Under the pieces are notes generated by a model. That model had not been told where the DNA came from, ran no database searches, and saw nothing but the letters and a program-made list of their open reading frames with translations. The translations under genes were made by a program, and so were the position numbers. This document shows, in pieces, positions 1 through 9,295 of a DNA stretch of 64,000 nucleotides (position 1 is its first letter; each line of letters begins with the position of its first letter). The stretch is from Rhizopus arrhizus (lineage: Eukaryota > Mucoromycota > Mucoromycetes > Mucorales > Rhizopodaceae): contig JAKZZE010000002.1 in the NCBI GenBank assembly GCA_024220505.1, positions 930,001 through 994,000 on the forward strand, given 5' to 3'.

Positions 1-23
1 AGTTTGCACGATTATTTGCAGTG
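1..23. mobile_element. Right terminus of a CACTGC-end DNA transposon
   Basis: The first 23 bases are the exact reverse complement of the left end of element A at 4450-4472, so they are the outer end of another element of the same family lying mostly outside the window. The end reads ATTATTTGCAGTG. It abuts the SINE-like copy that follows, apparently having inserted into its tRNA-like part. The 3-bp target duplication cannot be tested because the other end is not visible. Confidence 0.7.
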
Positions 24-512
24 TTTGGACATGCAGGTTCGAATCCTGCCTTCCTCGCACCGTCTCTTCCACGCACGGTCACATGACTTCCTTAACGTGC
101 GTCGTCTCTGGCTTTCGGTGTGTCCCGCCTGTGTGTTGCGTTGCGTGCCAGCTGGGTATCTGGTCCACCTTCCCTCCCTTTCGGTGTCCCCGTTGGCATC
201 CCTTTCTGTTCTCTCTTTCCTCCCTGGGTTTTGACGCCGCTGCTGTTCTGGTCGGTCTGCGTTGTGTGCTGTTTGGTGAGCAGCATTATCAGCGTTGCAA
301 GGATGCCCACCTCGGGCTTAATGAAGCATGTCTCTCTCTCTCTGTTCCAAGTCTTCGTCTGTCGCTTCAGCCAAATAATTGCCCTGCTTACCCTCCCTTC
401 CCTTCCCCCATTACAGTTTGTATGCTTTCCCAGTTCGTTCTGTGGTCAAGCAATTAATGACACATATGTCGCCTGCATATATGACCAATAAAAAATAAAT
501 AAAAAGTTTCGT
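24..512 (+). mobile_element. tRNA-derived SINE-like retroposon, copy 1
   Basis: The 5' part contains a tRNA T-arm and B-box (GCAGG TTCGAAT CCTGC, 33-49) followed by CTTCCTC, which looks like the 3' acceptor strand of a Leu/Ser-type tRNA. A GC- and CT-rich body follows that differs in composition from everything around it, then AATAAA and an A-rich tail at 486-505. The body is nearly identical to 40803-40858 plus 45770-46203. The long open frames across the body are not supported as genes. The 3' junction sits at the 5' end of a tRNA-like sequence (513-527). SINE-like is an inference from tRNA homology, A-tail and the target duplication of copy 2. Confidence 0.7.
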
Positions 513-527
513 CTATACTATCACGGC
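513..527 (-). other. 5' fragment of a tRNA gene, probably tRNA-His
   Basis: Read on the minus strand these 15 bases are GCCGTGATAGTATAG, matching the first 15 nt of eukaryotic tRNA-His apart from one base, as I recall that gene. The rest of the tRNA is not here. The position mirrors copy 2 of the SINE, where the duplicated target is the first 15 nt of tRNA-Val. The tRNA identity is inference; the sequence is seen directly. Confidence 0.5.
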
Positions 528-1854
528 ATCTTTCGCTTTGACAGGTGACTGATAATTGTGGGCGATAAACTCAACTCGGTTCGCACTGCACCCAATCACC
601 GTTATCCAAGTTGATAAAGTTGATCTTTTTTGATAGTGGTAATTCTATTAAATGAGTGAGAACTCGGATTTAAATGTTAGAAAGCTGATTTTTATATCAG
701 AAGAAAGCTTGAAAAAAATAGATTGTAAATCTATAAAAATAATCAAAAGTATATAATATGTTTGTTGAATAAAAAGACATTGTATTTTTTAAAAAAATAA
801 ATAATTTTCTGTTGTGCTACATGATGCCATACAAGATTACAAATTGGGAAGACTATGCTTTTTCAACTTCAGTGCAATATTTTTTAACTTCAACAAAGAT
901 CGAAAACACAGTTCTATTGGCCTACAAGCTCGGAAATCCAAGTGATTGAGTCGTGGCGTTTTCTTTTCAAGCATTCTTCGGCTCTCATGTCGTATTTTAC
1001 AAAAAAAAACTTTGTTTAATACAAAAGGAGATTTATTTTGGTTACTAATGAACAAAAGAAAAAAAAAAAAAAAAAAAAAGAAAGAGTAAAGAGGTACATA
1101 TGAATAAGAGGGACGAAACTCTTATATAAGTGCATAATATCGCTATAATAATAAGTATAAAAGTATGTGTTTATAAATTGGAACAAAAAAAAAAGAATGT
1201 GAATATAGTAGAAAATTTAAAAGATTGAATAAAATATATAAAAAAAAAGAAGGATTCTTTTGGCTCTAAAGAAGTTAAACTTGTTTTAAAGCTGAAAAAG
1301 ATATGTTTTAAATAGTAAGATCACGGCATAAAAAAGACAGAGTATTTTTGATAATCATTTTTATTTTTTGAGAGTAAAGAAAAAAAGGCGGCAACGGAAT
1401 GAATGTCTATTATGCTACACGTCTTGAGATTTCTATGAAAAGGTTAAAAAACAAAAGAAAAAGTATATTGTTACTGAGTACTTTTGAAAAAAAAAAAAAA
1501 AAAAAATACATTCCCAGCATTGACATTACAAAAGGAATCTCCATTCAATGTATTGTTTAAACTTGAATAAAAAAACGAGTGTTTTAAATTTGGGTTTTAA
1601 AAAAAAAGTACTTTAGAAATTTTTTCATTAAAAAAAAAAATAAAAGTGGACCAAATATGACGAAGGTGGAAAGCATCAAACAGAAATCTAAAATAAGATT
1701 CAAAGACCACAATACAAACGGCAAACTGATTTTATCTATAACCAAATCTAGAATGAAACAAAGGTAAAAAAAAATTAAATTTAAAGATCTAAACACCGCT
1801 TTCATTTTTTTTTTTGTTTTATTTATTTCACAAGTTTTTTTTTTTTTTTTTTTT

Positions 1855-3194
1855 TTAAAGCAGCAAGTTGATTTCATCCAACTCTATTACACCACCAAAA
1901 GCCCAAGCGATACTCTCTTCAGTTATATTTTCTTTTTTGATGAAGTTAGGAACAGGCAACGAGCATTTTCTTTGTATACGAGGAAGAAATTGGATGCTGT
2001 TATTTCCAGTTCTTTGCCTCTTTGCCTTGTCACTTGCTATCTGATCATCCAACAGCTTAAAAAATTCGGTACACCGAATATTGGATAATTAGTTGATTGC
2101 GCTTAAAAAGATATTAATTAAACTTACAGCAGGTGATCTGTAATTTGGTACGCGAACTTCAAAATAATCAACTGTTTTCTTGCACAAGACAGACATACGT
2201 TCCTTTTCAGTAAAAGGAGCCATTCTATCTGGATTTTGCTCCAGAAGAATTTCCTCCACCTTATCGATTGTATCATTGTTGTACATGTCTTCTTCTTCAG
2301 ATATGTATTGCTGTTGAAGCAAATACTCACAGTTTGGATAGCTTTCGTAAACGCCTTGATCCTTGTACTGCTCGTATATAGCCTTACGAGCTCTTGTTTT
2401 CTAAAAAACAAAGTTAGTTATGCGATTACAATACTTTATGTAGCACTTACAGCGCTTCTACGGGTGACTTTTGCTGCTTTTCGTTTTCTTATAAATTCTT
2501 CAACTGGATCTTCCTCTTCACCCGTGGATATTCCCGTCTTCTTTGTATAATATTGGCGCTCGAGGTACTTGCGCAAATCGCGGTTGTTGGTATTTTTATA
2601 TGAATAATGGCTATTCACATAATCCTGCAGCAATTTAAATACTCTTTGATTTTCAGCAGACTTCAAAGGCTTTTTAAGGACATATTGAGATGATAGCGGC
2701 AGGTTGTTGTAGTGATTTCTCATAGCATCCTATATTTCAGAGAAAAGCGATTAGTATATTTGTTTAAAATTGAATTTTAATGTTCTTACTTTTACAGCAG
2801 TAGCAATCGGCTTTGCGCCTTTGCCTGATTCTGCTTCAAGCTCATCGTATGCTTCTTTGAGCTTGCTGTATGCTACTTGCAAGGCCTGCTTTTCCTCTTG
2901 CTCTTTTCGAAGCATCTCCTTCAAACCATCATTTTCTTTTCTTAGCTCCATATAAATGGAAAAAGAAAGAGATACTTCATCAGTCTCCATGTCTTCGGCT
3001 TGGCGCATTCGCTTCTGAACATGGGTCATGGGAGGAAAACCAGGCCTAGGATAGGCAAAGCTATCTGGAATGGCATCGCTTGAAGCAAGCTCAGGAACAA
3101 CAGCACGAGAAGGAACAGCGATTGGTTGCCCAACAGAGTTAGAGCCACGAGCATTGGCAGGAGCAGGGTTGAATTGAATACCACGATCAGACAT
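1855..3194 (-). CDS. Four-exon protein of CACTGC element D, unknown function
   Basis: Exons are 3194-2790, 2729-2451, 2400-2128 and about 2073-1855, with GTAAGA or GTAAGT donors, 50-60 bp introns, and every junction in phase 0. The spliced frame is open to the TAA at 1855-1857 and would give about 391 residues. Exon 1 has a Pro/Ser-rich start, then a predicted coiled coil rich in K, E and L (about residues 85-130). Exon 3 holds an acidic SEEED stretch and exon 4 ends with AWAF near the C-terminus. The last acceptor is CGG here but CAG in copy D', so splicing may shift to an AAG giving exon 4 from 2055 (about 385 residues). The element B protein shares its layout. I do not recognise the family; a DNA-binding accessory role in transposition is only a guess. 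Confidence 0.7.
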
Positions 3195-3405
3195 ATTGTT
3201 ATAAGAGTAATTTGAAATAAAGACAAGTGAGCTTGGCATCAAAATTGAATCTTTCTTAAATATCATCGAGTTTACAATGAAACTCAGTCTTAGTATAGCA
3301 AAAAAAAAAAAATATAAAAAGATTTCCTTTTCGAAATTTTGTTCCTTTTTTTTTCTTTCTGTTCAGCAATTTCCTTTTTCAACATCGCTCCGGTTATCGC
3401 AAGGT

Positions 3406-3439
<34 letters not shown>

Positions 3440-3504
3440 AAAGAAAAAGAAAAAAAGAAAACTTTAGTTCTAACATGCTGTAGTAGACATTCATACATGT
3501 ATCC

Positions 3505-3667
3505 ATGGCTGCTGTAGTTCCTTTGGTTCTTTGCATATCTGCTCAAAAGGTAAATACATTCATATCTTTCAGTAATCTTTATTAAAAGTAAAATTAGCTT
3601 CCTTTAGTTCGTGGCTGAAGCTTTATGGATGTCTTGGCATCCTGTTTTGTTAGTAAAAGAGCTTTAA
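3505..3667 (+). CDS. Possible short spliced ORF divergent from the element D gene
   Basis: ATG at 3505 opens a 15-codon exon ending at 3549 before a GTAAAT donor. The next exon begins after TTCCTTTAG at 3608 and continues in frame to TAA at 3665-3667, giving 34 residues. A further donor-like GTAAGT at about 3405 and acceptor TGCTGTAG at about 3483 suggest an upstream noncoding exon. A gene start on the opposite strand at 3194 makes this a divergent arrangement. It could be part of a longer noncoding transcript. In D' the second exon is missing because Gypsy-3 begins at 52418. Confidence 0.25.
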
Positions 3668-4119
3668 GGTAAATAAATCAAGTACATCATGGTTTACTTT
3701 TATTAATATTTTATTTTATACAATTTTAGATGCTTTGGCTTCTGTTGTTCCATGATGTCTATGACCTCTTATAGCTTTGGATTCTTTTTATTACTGGCGT
3801 GCTTTTCTTTATGGGCTTTATTTACTACGCTCTTTTGTTTGCTGCTTCTATGGTCAAGGTAAGCGTATTTTCCTTTTTTTTTTTGCATCTACCGTTTGAA
3901 TTTTTGTATTTGATCGTTTCCATGGATCCCCTGCTCGCTTTCCCTCCTTCCCCTACCCTTTTGTAATAATGTAATGAACCAATAATATATAATCAATATG
4001 GCAATAAAGCCCAAAAATAAATGAATAAAACTACATTTTTGACCAATAATACCGTGTTTTAAGCCTATTTTATTTCCCAATATAAATCATTCAAAGCTAA
4101 ATATAGCCATAATAAGCCA

Positions 4120-4215
4120 ATAAGGAAGCATTGCTAAAGAGCAACAGACGAATAAGGAAGCATTAGGAAAAGGTAACAAGCCAATAAAGAAGTGGTATTA
4201 AAGAGAAACGCAAGC
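4120..4215. repeat. Subterminal imperfect repeats of element D
   Basis: Units resembling AGCCAATAAGGAAGCATT recur two to three times within about 330 bp of the right end of D. Their place corresponds to the tandem arrays near one end of A, B and C, although the sequences differ. Confidence 0.4.
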
Positions 4216-4789
4216 ATGTAAGGTCCAATAGAAAGGCATCATGCTTGTGCTTCATCGTTAAAAGAATAATGAAGCGGCGCGTTGCCAACAGTGATACTTG
4301 GTTATCGCACTGAAATAGTTAACATTCAACGTAAACAGGTTCAACTTGGCATACTGCAATAACGCTGCATTAAATATGATAAATCCCGATTAACTGAGGT
4401 ATATCTGAGGGCTATCATACTTTGTAAATAACAATTATGTGCAGTGTTCCACTGCAAATAATCGTGCAAACTCTGCACACTGTTAATTTTTAGCAATATG
4501 CTTTTCTGTTTAACGATGCCAAAAGCTGTGATTGAATGGGTATTTATGCCGACGTCAATATCGGCACCCTTTAAGGACCTAAATGTCTGTCAATATATTC
4601 TGCGTCTCTGTATGATGCCGATATTAACGAAAATGATGATCCATAGCTCTAAGTAGATTTATACAGACTCAATTGTCGTTTTGCGAAGGCGTCTCTCTTG
4701 TTAGCTGCTTTACATAGTCTATTCTACGTTATAAATAATTTGGCAACCAATGATACTTTTTAAATCATTACTTTATTTGTCTTTTTGCT

Positions 4790-4889
4790 CTTTATAAACC
4801 ACTCATATTGCCTTATATACTTCTTTATGAACCACTTATATTGCTTTATATACTTCTTTACCGACCATTCATATTGCAATAAATATTGC
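4790..4889. repeat. Subterminal tandem array of about 32 bp units in element A
   Basis: About three imperfect copies of a unit containing TATATACTTCTTTATGAACC and CATATTGC. The same array in inverted orientation has about six copies in B (45313-45500) and four in C (48961-49085), always near the same element end. Subterminal repeats of this kind are the accessory-protein binding sites in plant En/Spm elements, which makes a similar role possible here. Confidence 0.65.
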
Positions 4890-5091
4890 TTTATATATAC
4901 AAAAAAATAGGGATTTTGTTTATAAAAAATAGCTTTTTTTTATTTAAATAAAATAATAATAACAATACATAGTATTTCTTTGCTTGTAGCATTTTAACAG
5001 TGTGCTTGACTTACCTAATGTCACCAGAATAGCAGCATCTAATCTAAAAATACATCAATTAATCTCGTGGAACTTTAAAAGTTCTCAAAAG

Positions 5092-5122
<31 letters not shown>

Positions 5123-5245
5123 CCCAAGGATTCTAGGATTCAAAGACACAAGGACCAGGGCACTTAAAGGAAAAGATGGAAGTACATCAGTACTTAAGAA
5201 CCAAAGTAAAAACCAGGAAAGAAACAGAAAGAGGCCAAAGCAGAG

Positions 5246-5560
5246 CAGCATTCATCTATAATAATTATTAGCCATCATGTATATAGTAAAAGTAATTGTA
5301 CCTTTCTTTACATAGACAAGGGGAAGAAAACTTGCTGAGCTTTTACAAATAAGTAAAAAAAGAAACAGCACGCATCTATAATAATTATTAGCTATGATGG
5401 ATATGTAATAAAAGTAATAGTACCTTTAGATGGGCTAAGAGAAGAAAACTAGCTAAGTTTTACCAACAAGTAAAAAAAAAAAGGAAACAGTACGCATCTA
5501 TAATAAATATTAGCTATTGAGTATATGTAGTAAAAGTAATAGTACCTTGCTTTAGATGGA
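5246..5560 (+). repeat. Three tandem repeats of about 120 bp in element A
   Basis: Each unit starts with CATCTATAATAATTATTAGC or a close variant, continues through AGTAAAAGTAATAGTACCTT, and ends with an A-rich AAGTAAAAAAAG block. The third unit runs into the start of the ORF at 5556. B and C carry about two units in the opposite orientation. Confidence 0.6.
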
Positions 5561-5819
5561 CCATGAAAAAAAAAGGAAAAGAAAAAGACATCAGTCAAGC
5601 TTATACCAACAAGGAAAAGAAGAAGCAATGATAATCCTGGGAAAAAGACTTTATAAAGACCATTTAAAACATCAAAAAAGCAATCAATACAATATTACTA
5701 AAGTACAAGTACCGTTAGAACAGGAATACAATTTATATAATATTAAGAACTTACCTTTTATAAAAAAGAGAAGAAAAAAAAAAAAAAAAAAAAAAAAAAC
5801 AGAAGTGCGTTTTTTGTAG
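5556..5819 (+). CDS. Short lysine-rich ORF conserved between elements A and B
   Basis: An 87-codon frame beginning MDHEKK, with a lysine-rich start, SLYQQGKEEA and a conserved middle (LGKRLYKDHL, NITKVQVPLEQEY, LYNIKNLPF), then a poly-lysine tail made by an A-run. Element B has the same ORF on the minus strand at 44545-44760 with about nine changes over 65 residues. In C the start codon is lost and one A is missing in GGGAAAAAGAC, so the frame is broken. The end of the homology, ACTTACC, would be a GTAAGT donor on the other strand, so the segment may instead be an exon or exon edge of an antisense transcript. No known family. Confidence 0.35.
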   Translation: MDHEKKRKRKRHQSSLYQQGKEEAMIILGKRLYKDHLKHQKSNQYNITKVQVPLEQEYNLYNIKNLPFIKKRRKKKKKKKKTEVRFL

Positions 5820-6220
5820 CCTTATTTTACCAATGTTACACTTATTCACTGTCTATCTATATTAGAAATCAAAAACAGTTGCTTTTCATATAGTCTGTAT
5901 TTAATGGTATCCCAAAAGATAATTTATACATTGCTTGAACAAGTTTTATTACTTGCGTGCAATATCTTTAACATGGAGGATATTCTTTTTTCTTTTTCTT
6001 TTTTCTTTTTTCTTTTTTTTATTTCAAGTAAAAAAAAAAAGGTCGATATCAACAAATTATAGCAGAAAAACAACTTTTTTTTTCTCCCTTGTTTTGTTTC
6101 ACGGAATACACTAGATGTCAAAGGTACAAAAGATAAAAAAAAAAGCTCAAGTATTGACCATATGTAAGTTTATAAAAAAAAAATAACAACCAAGGCTAAT
6201 GTCGGTTTTTTTTTTTTTTA

Positions 6221-6238
6221 CATTAGGAATTCCTAATG
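6221..6238. repeat. Perfect 18-bp palindrome CATTAGGAATTCCTAATG
   Basis: The palindrome is kept without change in all three related elements: here, in B (41864-41881) and in C (47746-47763). Its arm CATTAG is also the core of the nearby 7-bp repeat. This could be a binding site for a dimeric element-encoded protein. Confidence 0.7.
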
Positions 6239-6382
6239 GGACACATTCGGATGACGAACATGAGCCACATGAGCAAAGTTGTTCGTTTTAACACGATAAA
6301 ACTATAAGAATATCAAACTTATATTGTTGCTTGTTGTTGAAAAGCCCTTTTTGATAAAGGAAGTTGGCAATGTTAACATCTC

Positions 6383-6431
6383 TAATGGCTAATGGCTAAT
6401 GGCTAATGGCTAATGGCTAATGGCTAATTGC
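6383..6431. repeat. Tandem 7-bp repeat TAATGGC, six copies
   Basis: Six perfect copies of TAATGGC followed by a diverged unit. Element B has about three copies (near 41697-41720, inverted) and C about two (near 47588). Copy number varies between otherwise similar elements. Confidence 0.8.
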
Positions 6432-7344
6432 AAATTACACCCATGTGCAAACATAAAGTAAGTAATGAACTAATATAAGCTTAAAAACATATATTCTTTT
6501 ATATTATTTGTCATAAAAAATAATAAAGCACTTTATTTACTTGAAAAACAAAAAAATTGTGCTTGTATCTATTAATTATAACTGCCTTGCAACAAAATGT
6601 GAGCAGAGCTTCTTTACTTTTTATTCTTTTGAGAATATACACGTATTCTTTTGTTATAATGTAAAAGCATTTGTATTTTATAAAACATATTTGTTCTTAG
6701 ATTATTGTTTTCATTTGAATAAGGAATCTTTTATTGCTATGCTCTTTTTTTTTTTTTCACTAGGTCTTTTTTTTAACTTTGTCTTTTTTTTTTTACTTTT
6801 AATCTTTCAGCTTCTTTTTTTTTTTTTTTTTACTAAACGCAACTATTTTGTTACGCACTGTTACACATTGCTAATGAGCTACGCTAAAGATCACAGATTG
6901 CCTTCCTAATATGTATTCTTCTGTACAAAATAATCGCATGGTGCTTTTGATTTCCGCATTTTGCCCTCAAAAATAAAAAAAGAAAATATCGGTCTTTCAA
7001 CGATAGAGGAGAACAAGCTTTCCAAAAAAAGATCATCTGTAAAAAAAAAAGACATTTTTTTAAAACGTGAATAACTTTATGAATATTTACCTTACCATGA
7101 AAAAAATAACATTACTTAATTTCTTTATTTTTTTCGCATCTAAATCTTTTTCATATTTCGAAAATGATCAATACAGCAAGATTTAATTTTTTTCACGAAA
7201 AAAAGTAGCAATTTGTTACCCAAACGAAGAGCAATCTTGCGCAATCCGGTACCTAATTGGAACGATTATTTGCAGTGCCAGTTGACACGATAGGTTTGAA
7301 TCTTCTAACCTTCGACACGACAAACACATGAGATTACGCGGTAG

Positions 7345-7969
7345 TGTTAAACTAGTTGTTTTGAAGGACTTGCGAATAATAGACTGAAATGTTCTTTAAT
7401 AGAAAAGAAAACACGAACCCAATAGGAAAACAGTAATAACAAAACCTTGTCTTTAAACCAAGACAATATTATCCGGAAGAAAGAATTCGATTACGATGTT
7501 GTTTATTGATTCAATTTATAACAATATTTATATCTTTTCGAAGTTAAACTAAGGGTTATCCTGATATCAATTCTTTTCACAAGTGGAAGGAATGATGCAA
7601 TTAAAAAAAATTAAGAAGGTAAACTAATTTAGATCAACAGTTAAATCAAGTAACTAAAATAGCGTCAAACACGATCAGAGGAATACTAGAATAAAAATGG
7701 TAAATCAAAGGAAAGATGATTTAAGCTTTGGACAATGATCAATGCTGCTGAAGCTCCGCCGAGACAACACCGAAATCAAACCCAGATTTCCTTCTCACGT
7801 CATCGACTCGCTACCGACACCCAGGTCACCAACAGACATCTTTCATTTTTTCTAATCTTGAATTTCTTTCACATTGACTTACTCATTCCATTCGGCCGTG
7901 ACCAAGTTGAGCTAGACCAAAAAGGAAAAAGACCAAAAGCTTCACCTCTTTAAGACAAGTGTTACTACA
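7345..7969 (-). repeat. Possible solo LTR upstream of tRNA-Lys
   Basis: The interval can be read as TG...CA with inverted ends (TGTTAAACTAG and AGTGTTACTACA). On the minus strand it contains TATAAATATTG and AATAAACAAC like the R region of other LTRs here. No 5-bp duplication is visible and no second copy exists in the window. A 72-codon ORF inside (7735-7953) has no other support. Sequence between 7278 and 7344 contains GGTTTGAATCTTCTAACC, a poor match to the SINE T-arm. Confidence 0.25.
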
Positions 7970-8079
7970 TCAAAAAAAGATAGATTTAACTTGAGGAACC
8001 AAACAGAAAAGGAAATTCCTTCTGGCCACAAAAATCGAGTTTACAATCATAATCACCTCGGAGAGTATCACACATACCA

Positions 8080-8152
8080 GCCCGGCTAGCTCAATCGGTA
8101 GAGCGTGAGACTCTTAATCTCAAGGTTGGGGGTTCGACCCCCCCGTCGGGCT
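8080..8152 (+). tRNA. tRNA-Lys (CTT)
   Basis: All arms fold: acceptor GCCCGGC with GTCGGGC, anticodon stem TGAGA/TCTCA with loop CTCTTAA giving anticodon CTT, and T-arm GGGGGTTCGACCCCCC. There is no intron and no encoded CCA. Gypsy-1 begins 390 bp downstream. Confidence 0.95.
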
Positions 8153-8541
8153 ATTTATTGCAATATTCTGTTCGGAATTTTTTCGCATTTTTATGTTTTA
8201 GTTGAGCTTATGTTGTTGTCGTGCTCTTTATAGTATTGTATATAAAAGGAAATATAGTCCTAAAGATTAGGTAGTGGATCATTCTCCTTTTATTTCTAAT
8301 AATTATTATGTCTATTTATATTACTTTACAAAACTAAGATATATACAAGTATTGTCATAATTTATGAGTCATGTTGATATTGAATATAAACAACTCTCTT
8401 GTGAGTCATAGCATGTAACTTGTTGAATACAAACTTCATTAAAAGGAAAGCAACACAAATATCCATATATAGAATAAAAAGATATGACATTGTCATACTT
8501 TTCATTCTAAATTTGGTATGCTACATTGTACTTCTTTTGGC
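8153..8541. other. AT-rich spacer with no recognisable feature
   Basis: I see no ORF, RNA gene, inverted repeat or second copy here. It separates tRNA-Lys from the 5' LTR of Gypsy-1. Confidence 0.6.
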
Positions 8542-9103
8542 TGTAACGAGAATGATGAAGACATCTACAAAATTTTGGACAGTGCAACTGACTTTGAAAT
8601 CGACTTACTTCAGTAATTTAACTGAAATACACAACAACGACACAAGTAAAAATATCGACACAAGTAAAAATATTAACTCAAGTAAAAATATCAACCTTAT
8701 TTCCTTTTCTTTTTTCTCTTTCATTTTTATATAAATATCTCTATATCTTTTATTTCAATTCACTTTAGTTCACTTAAATTCACTTCTATTCAAAAACCTA
8801 TTTTTACTTTGAATAAATAGTCTCTTAAAAGATAAAATCTATTTTTCTTATTTTATTACAAACAAGTCGAATTCCCTTGAAGCAAATTATCTTCATTGTA
8901 TCCATTTTATATTTTTATTATATTTCTTTACATTTTACTTTACAAATCAAGTTTGATCCACTTAACAAGATCTGGTGGTCACTATATACAAGCAAGCCTA
9001 TAATTCAAATTACTTACCCTTATTGGATCTCAATTGACCTAATACTTTATCTCAACAACTTATATCGAACCTATCGAAACCCGAAAACATAACGAACCTT
9101 ACA
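8542..9103 (+). repeat. 5' LTR of Gypsy-1
   Basis: 562 bp, TGTAACG...CTTACA. It contains a TATA-like TATATAAATATC region and, at 8969-8984, GATCTGGTGGTCACTA, a motif shared with five other LTRs in the window. Its first about 75 bp also encode the C-terminus of the extra ORF in the 3' copy. Confidence 0.9.
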
Positions 9104-9105
9104 TT

Positions 9106-9123
9106 TGGTGGTCACTACGAGGG
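9106..9123 (+). promoter_or_regulatory. Primer-binding-site-like sequence of Gypsy-1
   Basis: TGGTGGTCACTACGAGGG starts 2 nt after the LTR, where a tRNA primer site is expected. It would pair with a tRNA ending AGTGACC-A-CCA, which I cannot assign. The first 12 nt also occur inside the LTRs. Confidence 0.55.
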
Positions 9124-9295
9124 ATCTTCATCAAATTAAAAAGAAACAAATTATCAGCCTAAACAATTAAACAATTATCTAAACTCCTAAGGGACAGAAC
9201 CTTACAACAACTACAACAACAACAAAAAATAAACAGAAGAAAAAGAAAAAATTCCCAAAATCGAATCAACAATATCAAAACATCTATTAGCAACA

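Larger units (their letters stand above)
584..4446. mobile_element. CACTGC-terminus DNA element D carrying a four-exon gene
   Basis: The left end reads CACTGCACCCAAT and the right end, reversed, CACTGCACATAAT. The start at 584 is supported by copy D' at 49421, where the same sequence begins directly after a different flank. Inside are about 1.27 kb of A-rich noncoding DNA, a spliced gene on the minus strand (1855-3194), a possible divergent short transcript (from about 3361) and subterminal repeats at about 4120-4215. No DDE transposase is visible. Flanking trinucleotides are TCG and TTC, so no target duplication is preserved. CACTGC ends with the 3-bp duplication of relative B suggest a CACTA (En/Spm)-like superfamily, which is inference. 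Confidence 0.6.
4450..7277. mobile_element. CACTGC-terminus DNA element A
   Basis: Left end CACTGCAAATAATCGTGC, right end (reversed) CACTGCAAATAATCGTTCC. It begins 3 bp after the end of D. It is homologous along much of its length, in inverted orientation, to element C (46762-49418), and its subterminal parts match element B. It lacks the four-exon gene and looks non-autonomous. Internal landmarks are a tandem array near the left end, three repeats of about 120 bp (5246-5560), a short ORF (5556-5819), a perfect 18-bp palindrome and a 7-bp tandem repeat. Flanks TTC and CCA show no target duplication. Confidence 0.65.

Noticed and set aside
83..491. Long overlapping ORFs in three frames over the SINE body (also at 45759-46139)
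   Set aside because: Several frames are open at once because the body is GC- and CT-rich, both copies differ by indels and substitutions without codon bias, and the segment is explained by the retroposon.
584..4446. A flanking 3-bp duplication for element D
   Set aside because: The flanks are TCG and TTC. Shifting the ends by one base does not give matching termini, so no duplication is claimed; likewise for A and C.
6383..6431. Regular short repeats suggesting a CRISPR-like array
   Set aside because: The 7-bp units are contiguous with no spacers, and the context is a eukaryotic DNA transposon.
7278..7330. A further tRNA or SINE copy at GGTTTGAATCTTCTAACC
   Set aside because: Only the T-arm-like piece matches weakly; no acceptor, anticodon arm or A-tail is present.
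8420..9092. ORFs of 104 and 71 codons in the 5' LTR of Gypsy-1 (and twins at 17673 and 17998)
   Set aside because: They lie within the LTR, recur only because the LTR is repeated, and are out of frame with the extra ORF or are AT-rich chance frames.
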